Shown here: positions 1 to 8,073 of the stretch, piece after piece
Numbering within the stretch: position 1 is the stretch's first letter
Layout: every line of letters begins with the position of its first letter
NCBI RefSeq assembly: GCF_009696265.1
Contig: NZ_VUMH01000006.1
Location: 1 to 64,000 of the forward strand
Direction: 5' to 3'
DNA from: Desulfovibrio porci
Lineage (GTDB): Bacteria > Desulfobacterota > Desulfovibrionia > Desulfovibrionales > Desulfovibrionaceae
DNA length: 64,000 nt
Notes under the pieces: generated by a model
The model's input: only the letters and a program-made list of their open reading frames with translations
What the model was told of the DNA's origin: nothing
Databases searched by the model: none
Translations under genes and position numbers: made by a program

Positions 1-377
1 GCGCGAAGGGCCTTTCCTTTTGTATGAAATGCCGGCCCGCGTCAGACCTCCGGATGCCGACAGCCGTTGCGTGGATTCTCCACGATGCCCCCCCATACTG
101 CCTTCAGACGCCGCTTCCCGCGCCGCATTACGCCCAGAACAAGCCTGTCCGCATCCTCCCGATAGCCCTCATTCCGCTCCGGTCACTGCCTGCGACTGCG
201 GCGTGCGGCCCATCTGCAAACGGCTGTGCCGCCAAGAGCTGAAGGAACGGCATGCGGGAAAGCCGCTGTCCTCATCCGGAGCGTCCTTATACGCTGACGG
301 CCGAAGCAAAACGGGCCGCCGCCAAAGATTCTTCGAAAGCCCCCTGGATCATCTCCGTCCAGGGGGGTTCTCTTTTA
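1..377. other. Non-coding flank left of the IS element
   Basis: I see no convincing gene here; the open frames have no recognisable protein character. Bases from about 38 to 190 resemble a stretch on the other side of the IS (about 1240-1420). A short imperfect hairpin-like stretch (about 340-372) lies just before the IS. Confidence 0.5.
38..190. repeat. Degenerate direct repeat, left copy
   Basis: This stretch aligns by eye with 1240-1420 in the same orientation. The best conserved part is CTCCACGATGC followed by CATACTGCCTTCAG, then GCTTCCCGC and CCCGATAGCCC, with indels between. The copies flank the IS element but lie well outside its inverted repeats, so they are not part of it. They may be remnants of a duplicated sequence of unknown origin. 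Confidence 0.5.
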
Positions 378-394
378 GATAGCGTCTACACGAG
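378..394 (+). repeat. IS left terminal inverted repeat
   Basis: GATAGCGTCTACACGAG matches the reverse complement of 1206-1222 at 15 of 17 positions. Confidence 0.75.
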
Positions 395-437
395 ATTTAT
401 GTTATGAGAAGCGCATCAATTCTACAAGGATGTGCTT

Positions 438-1204
438 ATGACGAATCCTCAACGCCGCCATGACATCTCAGATGCAGCATGGGCCTTATTGGAGCCGCAT
501 CTGCCTGGGCAAAGTGGACAATGGGGAGGCATCGCAAAGGATAATCGCCTCTTTATCAATGCCGTATTCTGGATATTGCGTGCTGGCGCGCCGTGGCGAG
601 ATTTGCCGCCGGAATATGGTAAATGGGGAACCGTTCACCAACGCTTTATTCGTTGGCGAGACAAGCGAATATGGGAAAAACTCCTTGAAGTGTTGATTGA
701 TGATCCGGATTTTGAATGGTTGATGATTGATGCCAGCCATTGCAAAGTCCACCCCCACGCGGCGGGAGCCAAGGGGGGCAACCAAGGTATGGGCCGCACA
801 AAAGGGGGCTCAACAGCAAAATACACCTGGCCGTGGATGCGCATGGTATGCCGGTCAGAGTTGCTGTTACAGCGGGTACCACAGCGGATTGCACACAAGC
901 CATAGCCTTGATTGACGGCATTGCCGCTCAATTCTTGTTAGCGGATCGTGGATATGACAGTAATGAGATTATAGATAAAGCCATTGAGATTGGTTGCGAA
1001 ATTGTCATTCCGCCCCAAAAGAATCACAAGACACAGCGTTAATACGACAAGACGCTCTATCGTGTACGGCACTTGGTGGAAAATGCTTTTCTCCACCTCA
1101 AACGCTGGCGCGGCATTGCCACCCGGTACGCAAAGATACTCACTTCGTTTAAGGCTGCCGTACAGATCCGCTGTATAGCGATATGGTTAAAGGTTTTAAC
1201 TTGA
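438..1204 (+). pseudogene. IS5-family transposase, frameshift-type, broken by a stop codon
   Basis: The first frame begins at ATG 438, with AAGGA seven bases upstream, and encodes an IS4/IS5-type N-terminal domain (WALLEPHLPG, then GAPWRDLPPEYG) and the first catalytic Asp (WLMIDASHCKVH). It joins the second frame at a slippery A_AAA_GGG heptamer at 800-806. A -1 shift there gives the family-typical TKGGLNSKIHLAVDAHG. The second frame holds the second catalytic Asp (LLADRGYD). It is stopped by TAA at 1040-1042, after NHKTQR. The same frame then continues as YDKTLYRVRHLVENAFLHLK and ends at TGA 1204. The catalytic Glu of the DDE triad lies in that tail (HLVEN), so the stop removes it. Relatives would be expected to have a sense codon, probably GAA, at this site; that comparison was not run. 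Confidence 0.85.
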
Positions 1205-1205
1205 A

Positions 1206-1222
1206 CTCGTGTAGACACCATC
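1206..1222 (-). repeat. IS right terminal inverted repeat
   Basis: Read on the minus strand this is GATGGTGTCTACACGAG, differing from the left end at two positions. It begins just after the transposase stop. Confidence 0.75.
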
Positions 1223-1239
1223 TAGGGAATATTGAATGC

Positions 1240-1420
1240 GCGTCAGCCGTTGGTCTAGGTCTTCGGATGACGACAGCCTTTGCGTAACTCCTCCACGATG
1301 CACTCATACTGCCTTCAGGCCAGCTTCCCGCCCGCAAACGCTTGAAGCCTCCGCAGGGCCGCGGCGCTTAACGCCTGGGCCAATATCATATGCATCCCGA
1401 TAGCCCTTATCCCGCCTTGA
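1240..1420. repeat. Degenerate direct repeat, right copy
   Basis: Right-hand partner of 38-190 in the same orientation. It carries extra bases in the middle, between GCTTCCCGC and CCCGATAGCCC. No intact coding frame spans it. Confidence 0.5.
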
Positions 1421-1844
1421 TCTTCCGCTCTTTTTGAAAACACCCCTGTGCTGAACTGTCCCTCGCTTCTCGTTTTGCGCTTTGAGTAATCTGCGACTTC
1501 CCGCTTCGTAACGCGCACTTCTTTGGGCAAGGACGTTTCTGCCTTCCCGAATTGTTTTTGCAGCTCAGGCCTCTCGTATAGATGGAATAGCCCTGATTCC
1601 GATCAATTGGCTAGGATGAGCAACACTATGAAATTATTAAAACTTGTTATTTCGTGATGAAATATCGTTTGTGTATGTATCTCTCAAGCATTTTTTTATT
1701 TTTTTTGCTCATAATCGTGTATATCAGGGGAAATTGGCGGCTGACGCTGTAGACAGCTGTCCGGTGATCGGATAAATCTCTATAGTAGAGAGAGTGAGAA
1801 TCATAGCTCCGGACGAGTGAAATCCGAAGGATGGAGGGCTGCTT
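1421..1844. other. Spacer with AT-rich tract before the pentapeptide-like gene
   Basis: I see no gene. The stretch from about 1620 to 1720 is rich in A and T, with long T runs, unlike the GC-rich neighbours. It probably contains the promoter of the gene at 1845, but no clear -35/-10 pair stood out. Confidence 0.4.
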
Positions 1845-3086
1845 ATGGTGCGCATGGGGTGTCGCATCGGCTTGATCATCGCGGTATTATTTATTTTTTT
1901 TAGCAAACCCGCCGGGGCGGCGGTAAATTCGTCCTCCACGGTACAGCAATTCAGCGGCCGTTCTTTTGTGGGTGTTCGTCTGTCCAGTCTGCATCTCGAA
2001 AATACGACTATACGTAATATGGTGCTTGAAGATGTGATTGCCGACGGAGCTTATTTCCATAATATCGTTTTTGACAATTGCCGCTTTTCGCGGGTGGACC
2101 TGCGCCGTTCTTTTTTTGAAGACGTGGTATTCAGGAACTGCATTCTTGAATCGGGAAAAGCCGCTGACGGCACGTTGCGGCTGACCAATTTTGAAGGCTC
2201 GTCCGTGAATAATGTGCTTTTTGAGCAAAGCCGGCTGTACAAGGTTCGTCTGGCTGAACTTCGGGGTTCGGGCGGCAGCGTGTCTTTTAAAAAAATAACC
2301 GATCTTGTGCCCGAGGAGGGTTGTGAACTTTTATTGTCCGGCTTGGAACTGCGGGTCAGCGTGGAGGATTCCCTGATCAGCGGCGGCAAAATCAAAGTGC
2401 AGATGGGGGAGAAAAATAAAAGCTTCCTGCTGGCGCGCAACAGTATCTTCAGCGGCTTCTCAGGCTACTGTGACGCCATCTTCATGCAGGACTGCACCAT
2501 TGCCGATTCGCATCTGGGGGCCGCCGAGATCGTGGTGCGTGATTCCAGCCTGTCCGGCACGGAAGTGCTTTGTACGGACACGGGCTACCTGGCTTACAAT
2601 CACTATCCCGCCGACAGCCGGGGAAGCTGCAATGCCGTGCGCGCTCTGGGCAGGGGCAAGCTGTATATCCTGCACCGGGATCCGGCTCCGGCGCATCTGT
2701 CCATGGGCGGCGGCAACCTTGAGGCCCGGAACATCACCCTAGCCGCGCCCATGCTGGGCAGCAAAACCGGCGAGGTCACCCGCCGTCTGGACCTGCGCAA
2801 CGTGATTTTCAAGGGCGGCAGTTGGCGCTATTTGCGCCTGCTGAGCGGACAGTGGGAAAATGTGGTGATTGAGCCGCCGGTCATCGTCGATGAGAGCCGT
2901 CTTGAAAATGTCGCGGCCTATAACCTGCAATTTCCGCTGGGGGAACCCTGGAGCGGGATTGAAGAGTCCGAGGCATCACTGTATTTTGGCCTGATGCGGC
3001 GTCCCGTCCCCTTCTCCTGGGAAGAGGTGCATGTGCCCGCGCCCGAGGATTGGGGCATTGTCTGGCGCAAGACGGGCGGACATTGA
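1845..3086 (+). CDS. Secreted pentapeptide-repeat-like protein
   Basis: This 413-residue protein starts with a basic and hydrophobic signal peptide (residues 1-26, ending near PAGAA). Residues about 38-105 run in five-residue steps with a central Leu/Phe/Val (for example LHLENTTIRNMVLEDVIADG, then FDNCRFSRVDLRRSFFEDV). This is the pattern of a right-handed beta helix of the pentapeptide type, though degenerate. The rest is less regular and I do not recognise it. ATG 1845 follows GGAGGG at good spacing. It lies alone between the IS region and the ppk operon. It is probably periplasmic or exported; the biochemical role is unknown. The fold is inferred from the repeat pattern only. Confidence 0.75.
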   Translation: MVRMGCRIGLIIAVLFIFFSKPAGAAVNSSSTVQQFSGRSFVGVRLSSLHLENTTIRNMVLEDVIADGAYFHNIVFDNCRFSRVDLRRSFFEDVVFRNCILESGKAADGTLRLTNFEGSSVNNVLFEQSRLYKVRLAELRGSGGSVSFKKITDLVPEEGCELLLSGLELRVSVEDSLISGGKIKVQMGEKNKSFLLARNSIFSGFSGYCDAIFMQDCTIADSHLGAAEIVVRDSSLSGTEVLCTDTGYLAYNHYPADSRGSCNAVRALGRGKLYILHRDPAPAHLSMGGGNLEARNITLAAPMLGSKTGEVTRRLDLRNVIFKGGSWRYLRLLSGQWENVVIEPPVIVDESRLENVAAYNLQFPLGEPWSGIEESEASLYFGLMRRPVPFSWEEVHVPAPEDWGIVWRKTGGH

Positions 3087-3099
3087 TGCGTCACGGAAA

Positions 3100-3117
3100 T
3101 TGTCATATAACTGTCAC
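3100..3117 (+). promoter_or_regulatory. Pho box (PhoB site) upstream of ppk
   Basis: The sequence TTGTCATATAACTGTCAC matches the PhoB consensus (two CTGTCAT-type half sites separated by four A/T bases) with one mismatch in the first half site and the usual final Y. It lies 14 bases after the stop of the preceding gene and 115 bases before ppk. A TATGAT at 3150-3155 could be a -10, although it is farther from the box than in the classical arrangement. Phosphate-starvation control of ppk is the inference. Confidence 0.7.
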
Positions 3118-3231
3118 AAATTCCTTCTTGCCTGTTGCTTCCTGTGCTGTATGATGGAACTGCGGAGCATGGAGGGAGCGCACTGGGGGCGTGCCCGGCC
3201 GCATTCATTCAACGCTCACTGAGGAGAGTTT

Positions 3232-5403
3232 ATGCCGGAGGACGCCGTTGCAACCGGGTCCGTTGAGGCTGACCAGGATCAGGCGGATTGTTGTGTCGCG
3301 GCTGTTGAAGACCTGAACTGCCCCGACCTGTACCTGAACCGCGAGCTGAGCTGGCTGAAATTCAATGCCAGAGTTCTTGAACAGGCTCTGGACCAGCGCT
3401 TTCCCCTGTTGGAACAGTTGAAATTTCTGGCCATCTTCCACAACAATCTGGATGAATTCTTCATGGTCCGGGTGGCCGGCATCGTGCAGCAGCACAAAAA
3501 CGGCCTTCCCTGCGGCACGCCGGACCAGATCCGACCGGCACGCCAGCTGGCGGAAATCCGCAAACAGGTTCTGGCCCTGCAGAGTACGGCCTACAAACAC
3601 TGGAAAAATCTTTCGCGCCAACTGGCCCAAAAGGGCGTGCGCTTCCGGCGCTACAACCAGTTGACGGAAAAGCAGCACAAATTCCTGGACGACTTCTTTC
3701 ACAGCGAAGTCTACCCGGTGCTCACGCCCCAGGCCATTGACCCGGCCCACCCCTTTCCCACCATTTCAAACCTGAGCATCAACTTCATCGTCCAGCTCCA
3801 GTGCCCGGACAATACCATTCGCTTCGCCCGGCTGCGCTGCCCCAGCAATGTATCGCGCTTCGTTTTCGTGCCGCGCACCAAGGCGGCCAAGGATTACGTC
3901 TGCCTCGGCCTGTCCAGCAATTTGCGCGACACGGACGTGATCCTGCTGGAAGATCTGATCCGCCAGTATCTGGAAACCCTGTTTTACGGCAACAAGATTC
4001 TGGCGTGCGGTCTGTTCCGGATAACCCGCAATACGGATCTGGAACTGGCCGAGGAAGAGGCCGACGACCTGCTGGAGGCCATCAAGGATCTGGTGGACCA
4101 GCGCCGTTTCGGCGACGTGGTGCGGCTGGAGTTTGCCAGCGGCGTCAACCGCATGCTGGTGGACTTTCTGGCGCGTCATCTGGAGGTGCGGCCTTTCCAG
4201 ATTTACAAGATCCGGGGGCCGCTGGCCTTTTCCCAGATGTTGCCCTTTTATGACGTGGACAGGCCCGGCCTCAAGCTGCCGCCGCAACACCCTCGCCAGC
4301 CCGACATCTGCGGGGAGGAAAGCATGTTTCCGGCCATCCGCGTCAAGGACAAGCTGCTTTACCATCCCTACGACAGTTTCTGCGCCGTGCTGGAATTCAT
4401 CCGCAAGGCCAGCGAAGACCCGGACGTGATGGCCATCAAGCAGACTCTCTACCGGGTGGGCGGCAATTCGCCCATCGTTGACGCGCTCATGGAGGCCCGG
4501 CGGCGCGGCAAGCAGGTCACGGCCGTGGTGGAACTGAAGGCGCGCTTTGACGAGGAACGCAACATCACTTGGGCCGAGGAACTGGAAGACGCGGGCGTCA
4601 ATGTGGTTTACGGCCTCAAGGGTATGAAAATTCACGCCAAGCTCTGCCTGGTGGTGCGCCGGGAGGGGCACGGGCTGGCCTCCTACGCGCACATCGGCAC
4701 GGGCAATTACAATCCCTCCACGGCCCGGATTTACACCGATATGGGCCTACTCACGGCCAATCCGCAGATCTGCGCGGACATAACGGATCTTTTCAACTAT
4801 ATGACCGGCTATGCCGTGCATGAGCATTATCAGCGCCTGCTGGTCTCGCCGGTGAATATGCGCCAGGGCCTGCTCTCGCGCATCAAGCGCGAAATCGCCC
4901 ATCAGCGGGAGCACGCCAACGGCCGGATCATCATCAAATGCAATCATCTGGTGGATGAGAGCATGATCCGCGCGCTCTACCGCGCCTCACAGGCCGGAGT
5001 GCGGATTGAGCTGCAGGTGCGCGGCATCTGCTGCCTCAGGCCGGGCCTGCCGGGGGTGAGCGATAATATCGAGGTTACGTCCGTGGTGGGCCGCTTTCTC
5101 GAGCATCCGCGCATCTACTGGTTTTTCAACAACGGCGCGGAAGAGCTGTATATGGGCAGCGCCGACATGATGCCGCGCAACCTGAACCGCCGCGTGGAAG
5201 TGCTGACGCCTGTGCCGGACGATGATCTGCGCGATTACATTCGTCACACCATCCTGAAACTGCATCTGAAAGACAATATGCAATGCTACAAACTGCTTGA
5301 AAACGGCGAATACGTCCGCCTCAAGCCGGGGAAAAAAGATAAGCCCGTCAATTCACAGGCAGCCCTGATAGAACTGTACAGCGGCTCCCCGTTGCAATGT
5401 TAA
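3232..5403 (+). CDS. ppk: Polyphosphate kinase
   Basis: This 723-residue protein matches PPK1 in length and layout. It makes polyphosphate from ATP through a phosphohistidine intermediate. The N-terminal domain begins with LYLNRELSWLKFNARVLEQ (about residues 33-51). The two catalytic-core histidines are visible: His468 in GMKIHAKLCLV, the expected autophosphorylated residue, and His487 in YAHIGTGNYN. The 19-residue gap equals that in the E. coli enzyme. ATG 3232 follows GAGGAGAG. It is first in an operon with an HD protein and ppx and has a Pho box upstream, which suggests polyphosphate turnover tied to phosphate supply. Family assignment is secure. Confidence 0.97.
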   Translation: MPEDAVATGSVEADQDQADCCVAAVEDLNCPDLYLNRELSWLKFNARVLEQALDQRFPLLEQLKFLAIFHNNLDEFFMVRVAGIVQQHKNGLPCGTPDQIRPARQLAEIRKQVLALQSTAYKHWKNLSRQLAQKGVRFRRYNQLTEKQHKFLDDFFHSEVYPVLTPQAIDPAHPFPTISNLSINFIVQLQCPDNTIRFARLRCPSNVSRFVFVPRTKAAKDYVCLGLSSNLRDTDVILLEDLIRQYLETLFYGNKILACGLFRITRNTDLELAEEEADDLLEAIKDLVDQRRFGDVVRLEFASGVNRMLVDFLARHLEVRPFQIYKIRGPLAFSQMLPFYDVDRPGLKLPPQHPRQPDICGEESMFPAIRVKDKLLYHPYDSFCAVLEFIRKASEDPDVMAIKQTLYRVGGNSPIVDALMEARRRGKQVTAVVELKARFDEERNITWAEELEDAGVNVVYGLKGMKIHAKLCLVVRREGHGLASYAHIGTGNYNPSTARIYTDMGLLTANPQICADITDLFNYMTGYAVHEHYQRLLVSPVNMRQGLLSRIKREIAHQREHANGRIIIKCNHLVDESMIRALYRASQAGVRIELQVRGICCLRPGLPGVSDNIEVTSVVGRFLEHPRIYWFFNNGAEELYMGSADMMPRNLNRRVEVLTPVPDDDLRDYIRHTILKLHLKDNMQCYKLLENGEYVRLKPGKKDKPVNSQAALIELYSGSPLQC

Positions 5404-5420
5404 ACCAAAGGCCGCGCAGC

Positions 5421-6185
5421 ATGAAAAAAGACAACGACGCAGACAAAACTACGGCCCCGGCGGCCAAATCCGCTCCGGCGGCCCCCAAAAAGCAGCCCTC
5501 CCGCGCCAAAGGAGCCGCCGCGCCCGAAACGTCCGTCGCGACGCCAACGACCGAAGCGGAAAAAGACGGGGATGCTGCCGGGACGCCACCGCCCGTGCCG
5601 GTGGAAATAGCCTATGAGCCCAGTCTGCCCGACGATCCGGTCTATACCGGGGCACTGGCGCACGGGCGTCAGGTCGAACGCCTCGCCGCGGCGTTGTTCC
5701 GTGAACTGGCTCCCCTGCACCGTTTGGACGGAGTGTGGGAGGCGCGCCTTTGTGCCGCCGCCCGCCTGCACGACATCGGCTGGGTGGAGGGCCGGAAAAA
5801 ACACCACAAAACCAGTATGCGGCTTATTGAAACAGACCCGGCCCTGGTGCCGGACGAAGCGGAGCGCCCCCTGGTGGCCCTGCTGGCCCGCTACCACCGG
5901 CGCGCCTGGCCTTCGCGTCGGCACCGGCGCTTTGCCGCGCTGAGCAAAGAGGATCGAAAATGCGTGCTGCGCCTGGCCGCGCTGCTGCGTCTGGCCGACG
6001 CGCTGGACTACAGCCGCCAGGGCCTGGTGGAGAGTCTCAGCGCCCGCATCGGCAAAAAAAAGGTTGAGCTGTGCCTGCGGTCCAAGGCTCCCTGCCTGGA
6101 GGAAATGCGCCGGACCGGAGTTAAGGGCGATCTTTTTGAGGCCGAGTTCGGCAAAAAGCTGTGCTGCTCATGTCTGCCCCAGTGA
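5421..6185 (+). CDS. HD-domain protein between ppk and ppx
   Basis: About 254 residues. The first 65 are rich in Ala, Pro and Lys and look disordered. The rest carries a metal-dependent HD phosphohydrolase-like core, with ARLHDIGWVEGRKKHHKTS (His/Asp pair near residue 117) and a second conserved block around LLARYHRRAWPSRRHRRF. It resembles the C-terminal HD region found in some Ppx/GppA proteins. I chose ATG 5421, preceded by AAGG; an ATG at 5397 overlaps the ppk stop but lacks a ribosome site. The gene overlaps ppx by 16 bases, so the three genes are translationally coupled. A role in polyphosphate or nucleotide hydrolysis is inferred from context only. Confidence 0.85.
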   Translation: MKKDNDADKTTAPAAKSAPAAPKKQPSRAKGAAAPETSVATPTTEAEKDGDAAGTPPPVPVEIAYEPSLPDDPVYTGALAHGRQVERLAAALFRELAPLHRLDGVWEARLCAAARLHDIGWVEGRKKHHKTSMRLIETDPALVPDEAERPLVALLARYHRRAWPSRRHRRFAALSKEDRKCVLRLAALLRLADALDYSRQGLVESLSARIGKKKVELCLRSKAPCLEEMRRTGVKGDLFEAEFGKKLCCSCLPQ

Positions 6186-7819
6186 AGTCCCCGGCGGACG
6201 GGGCTGCCGGCGTTCAGGAGGCCGGGAATGCCGGGCGGCCCGGCAAGGTCGTGGGCATCTTTGATCTGGGCAGCAATTCCGTACGTCTGATGCTGGTGCG
6301 CGTGGGGCCGGTCAATGCCTCCTGCACGGTGCTCAATCAGGTCAAGCACATGGTCCGTCTGGGCGAGGGCGTTTTTCTGCGCGGCCATCTGCACGAAGAG
6401 GCCATGCAGCGCACCATTCACGTGCTTCAGGGCATGGCGGGCATGTGCTCGGCCTACGGCGCCACGGATATCGTGGCCTGCGCCACGGCCGCCGTGCGCG
6501 ACGCGGAGAACGCCGCGGCCTTCCTGAAGCGGGTGCGGGAGCATACGGACCTGGCTTTCACCGTGATTTCCGGGCGGGAAGAGGCGCGCCTGATCTATCT
6601 GGGCGTGGCCAGCGGTCTGGAATATAGCGAGGAATCCCGGCTGTTCATCGACATCGGCGGCGGCAGTACCGAGCTGATTGTGGGCAATTCCCATAATTTT
6701 TCCAATCTGGATTCGGTAAAAGTGGGCTGCGTGCGCCTGAGCAATCAGTTTTTCAGCGAAGACGACGGCCCGGTCTCCGCGTCGCGCTACCGCCAGTTGC
6801 AGGACGCCATCCGCAATCAATTGCTGCACGCGGTGAAGCGCATTGAGGGCTATGATCTGGCCGAAGCCGTGGGCAGTTCCGGCACCATCCAGAACCTGGC
6901 CGCCATGGCCGCGGCCGCTGACGGCAATGCGGCGGGCCTGGGCAAAAAAGCGCCGGAAGCGCGCTTTCTGGCTTACGACAGGCTGTTGCCCCTGGCGGAC
7001 AGGATCCGGGCCTGTACGCTGGAGGAGCGCCGGGCCCTGCCGGGTATCAATCCCAGACGGGCCGACGTCATTGTGGCCGGAGCGGCCATTGTCCAGACCC
7101 TCATGGAAGAATTGGGCGTGGAGACCATCAGCGTCAGCAACCGCAGCCTGCAGAACGGCATTCTGCTGGACTATCTGATGCGGTCCAGGCCGGACGTTTT
7201 TCCCGAGGGCATTCCCACGCGGGAGCAGAGCGTGCTGCAACTGGGCCGCCTCTGCCGCTTTGAGGAGCGCCACTCCCGCCATGTGGCCGACCTGGCCCTG
7301 ATGCTCTTTGACAGCGCCTCCCGCCTGGGCCTGCACAAGGGTGACAGCCGCCGGCGTGAGCTCCTGCGCTACGCGGGCCTGCTGCATGACGTGGGCATTT
7401 TCATTGCCTTTGAGAACCACCATGCCCACGGCCATTACCTGATCCGGAACAAGGAACTGCTGGGATTTACGGACGAGGAAATCGACGCGCTGGCGGCCAC
7501 GGTGTTTTTTCACCGCAAGCAGGCCTCGCCCAAGTATGAAATCTTCGCGCGCCTGGCTTCCGCCTGGCAGGAGGCTGTGCGCGTGCTTTCCCTTTTTCTG
7601 ACCCTGGCCGAACGCCTGGACAAGACCCATTGCCAATTGGTCCGCGCGGTGGAATTCCGGCGCAAGGGCAAGCGGCTGGAACTTCACGTCGAGACGGCGG
7701 CCGCCTGTCCCATGGAGCTGCGCGAAATGGAGCGCAGCCGGAAATTGCTGCGCAAGGTTTTGGGGGAGAAAGTGGATTTTTGTTTGGATCAGAGCAAGAT
7801 TGCTTCAAAACTGCTCTGA
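6170..7819 (+). CDS. ppx: Exopolyphosphatase, Ppx/GppA family
   Basis: This 549-residue protein belongs to the sugar-kinase-fold Ppx/GppA family, which removes terminal phosphate from polyphosphate or pppGpp. Visible motifs are FDLGSNSVRLML near residue 30 (phosphate 1), IDIGGGSTEL (phosphate 2) and AVGSSGTIQNLA. A C-terminal HD-type domain follows, with RHVADLALMLF and LLHDVGIFI. It is in an operon with ppk and an HD protein. Sequence alone does not show whether it prefers polyphosphate or pppGpp; the ppk neighbour favours polyphosphate. ATG 6170 was preferred over the in-frame GTG at 6161. Confidence 0.93.
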   Translation: MSAPVKSPADGAAGVQEAGNAGRPGKVVGIFDLGSNSVRLMLVRVGPVNASCTVLNQVKHMVRLGEGVFLRGHLHEEAMQRTIHVLQGMAGMCSAYGATDIVACATAAVRDAENAAAFLKRVREHTDLAFTVISGREEARLIYLGVASGLEYSEESRLFIDIGGGSTELIVGNSHNFSNLDSVKVGCVRLSNQFFSEDDGPVSASRYRQLQDAIRNQLLHAVKRIEGYDLAEAVGSSGTIQNLAAMAAAADGNAAGLGKKAPEARFLAYDRLLPLADRIRACTLEERRALPGINPRRADVIVAGAAIVQTLMEELGVETISVSNRSLQNGILLDYLMRSRPDVFPEGIPTREQSVLQLGRLCRFEERHSRHVADLALMLFDSASRLGLHKGDSRRRELLRYAGLLHDVGIFIAFENHHAHGHYLIRNKELLGFTDEEIDALAATVFFHRKQASPKYEIFARLASAWQEAVRVLSLFLTLAERLDKTHCQLVRAVEFRRKGKRLELHVETAAACPMELREMERSRKLLRKVLGEKVDFCLDQSKIASKLL

Positions 7820-7865
7820 CGGCTGCGAATGCGGCCATCCGCCAAAGCAAGGCGCGCTTTGACTT

Positions 7866-7956
7866 CAGTCGAGTACCGTTGAGAGCGCACTCCTTTCGCA
7901 AAAAGCTTGCTTTCCGCGCTGCAAAGACAAAACCCCTCAATTGGGAAACAGCCCCT
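7866..7956. repeat. Interspersed spacer element, third (partial) copy
   Basis: The stretch GTCGAGTACCGTTGAGAG then CACTCCTTTCGC, ending in GGGAAACAGCCCC, aligns with 35740-35808 and more loosely with 52890-52973. The left arm of the inverted repeat seen in the other copies is not recognisable, so this copy may be truncated. Confidence 0.5.
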
Positions 7957-8073
7957 GGGGCGGAATATTGTTGAATCTTCTCCACTGGGGAAGCATGCGG
8001 TGTCGCTGGGCGGGAGGAAGCGATTTCAAGATATTTTCTAGACAATCGGCCTCCCCGCATCTACACTGTAAAG

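Larger units (their letters stand above)
378..1222 (+). mobile_element. IS5-family (IS427-like) insertion sequence, about 845 bp
   Basis: The element is bounded by imperfect terminal inverted repeats (378-394 and 1206-1222) containing GTCTACACGAG. A TA dinucleotide lies directly outside both ends (376-377 and 1223-1224), as expected for the short TA target of this group. Inside is a two-frame transposase that would need a -1 frameshift. The transposase carries an extra stop codon, so this copy is probably unable to move by itself. Exact ends are uncertain by one or two bases. Confidence 0.8.

Noticed and set aside
6008..7687. A long minus-strand open frame opposite ppx
   Set aside because: Antisense of ppx with no recognisable motifs; such frames are common at high GC.
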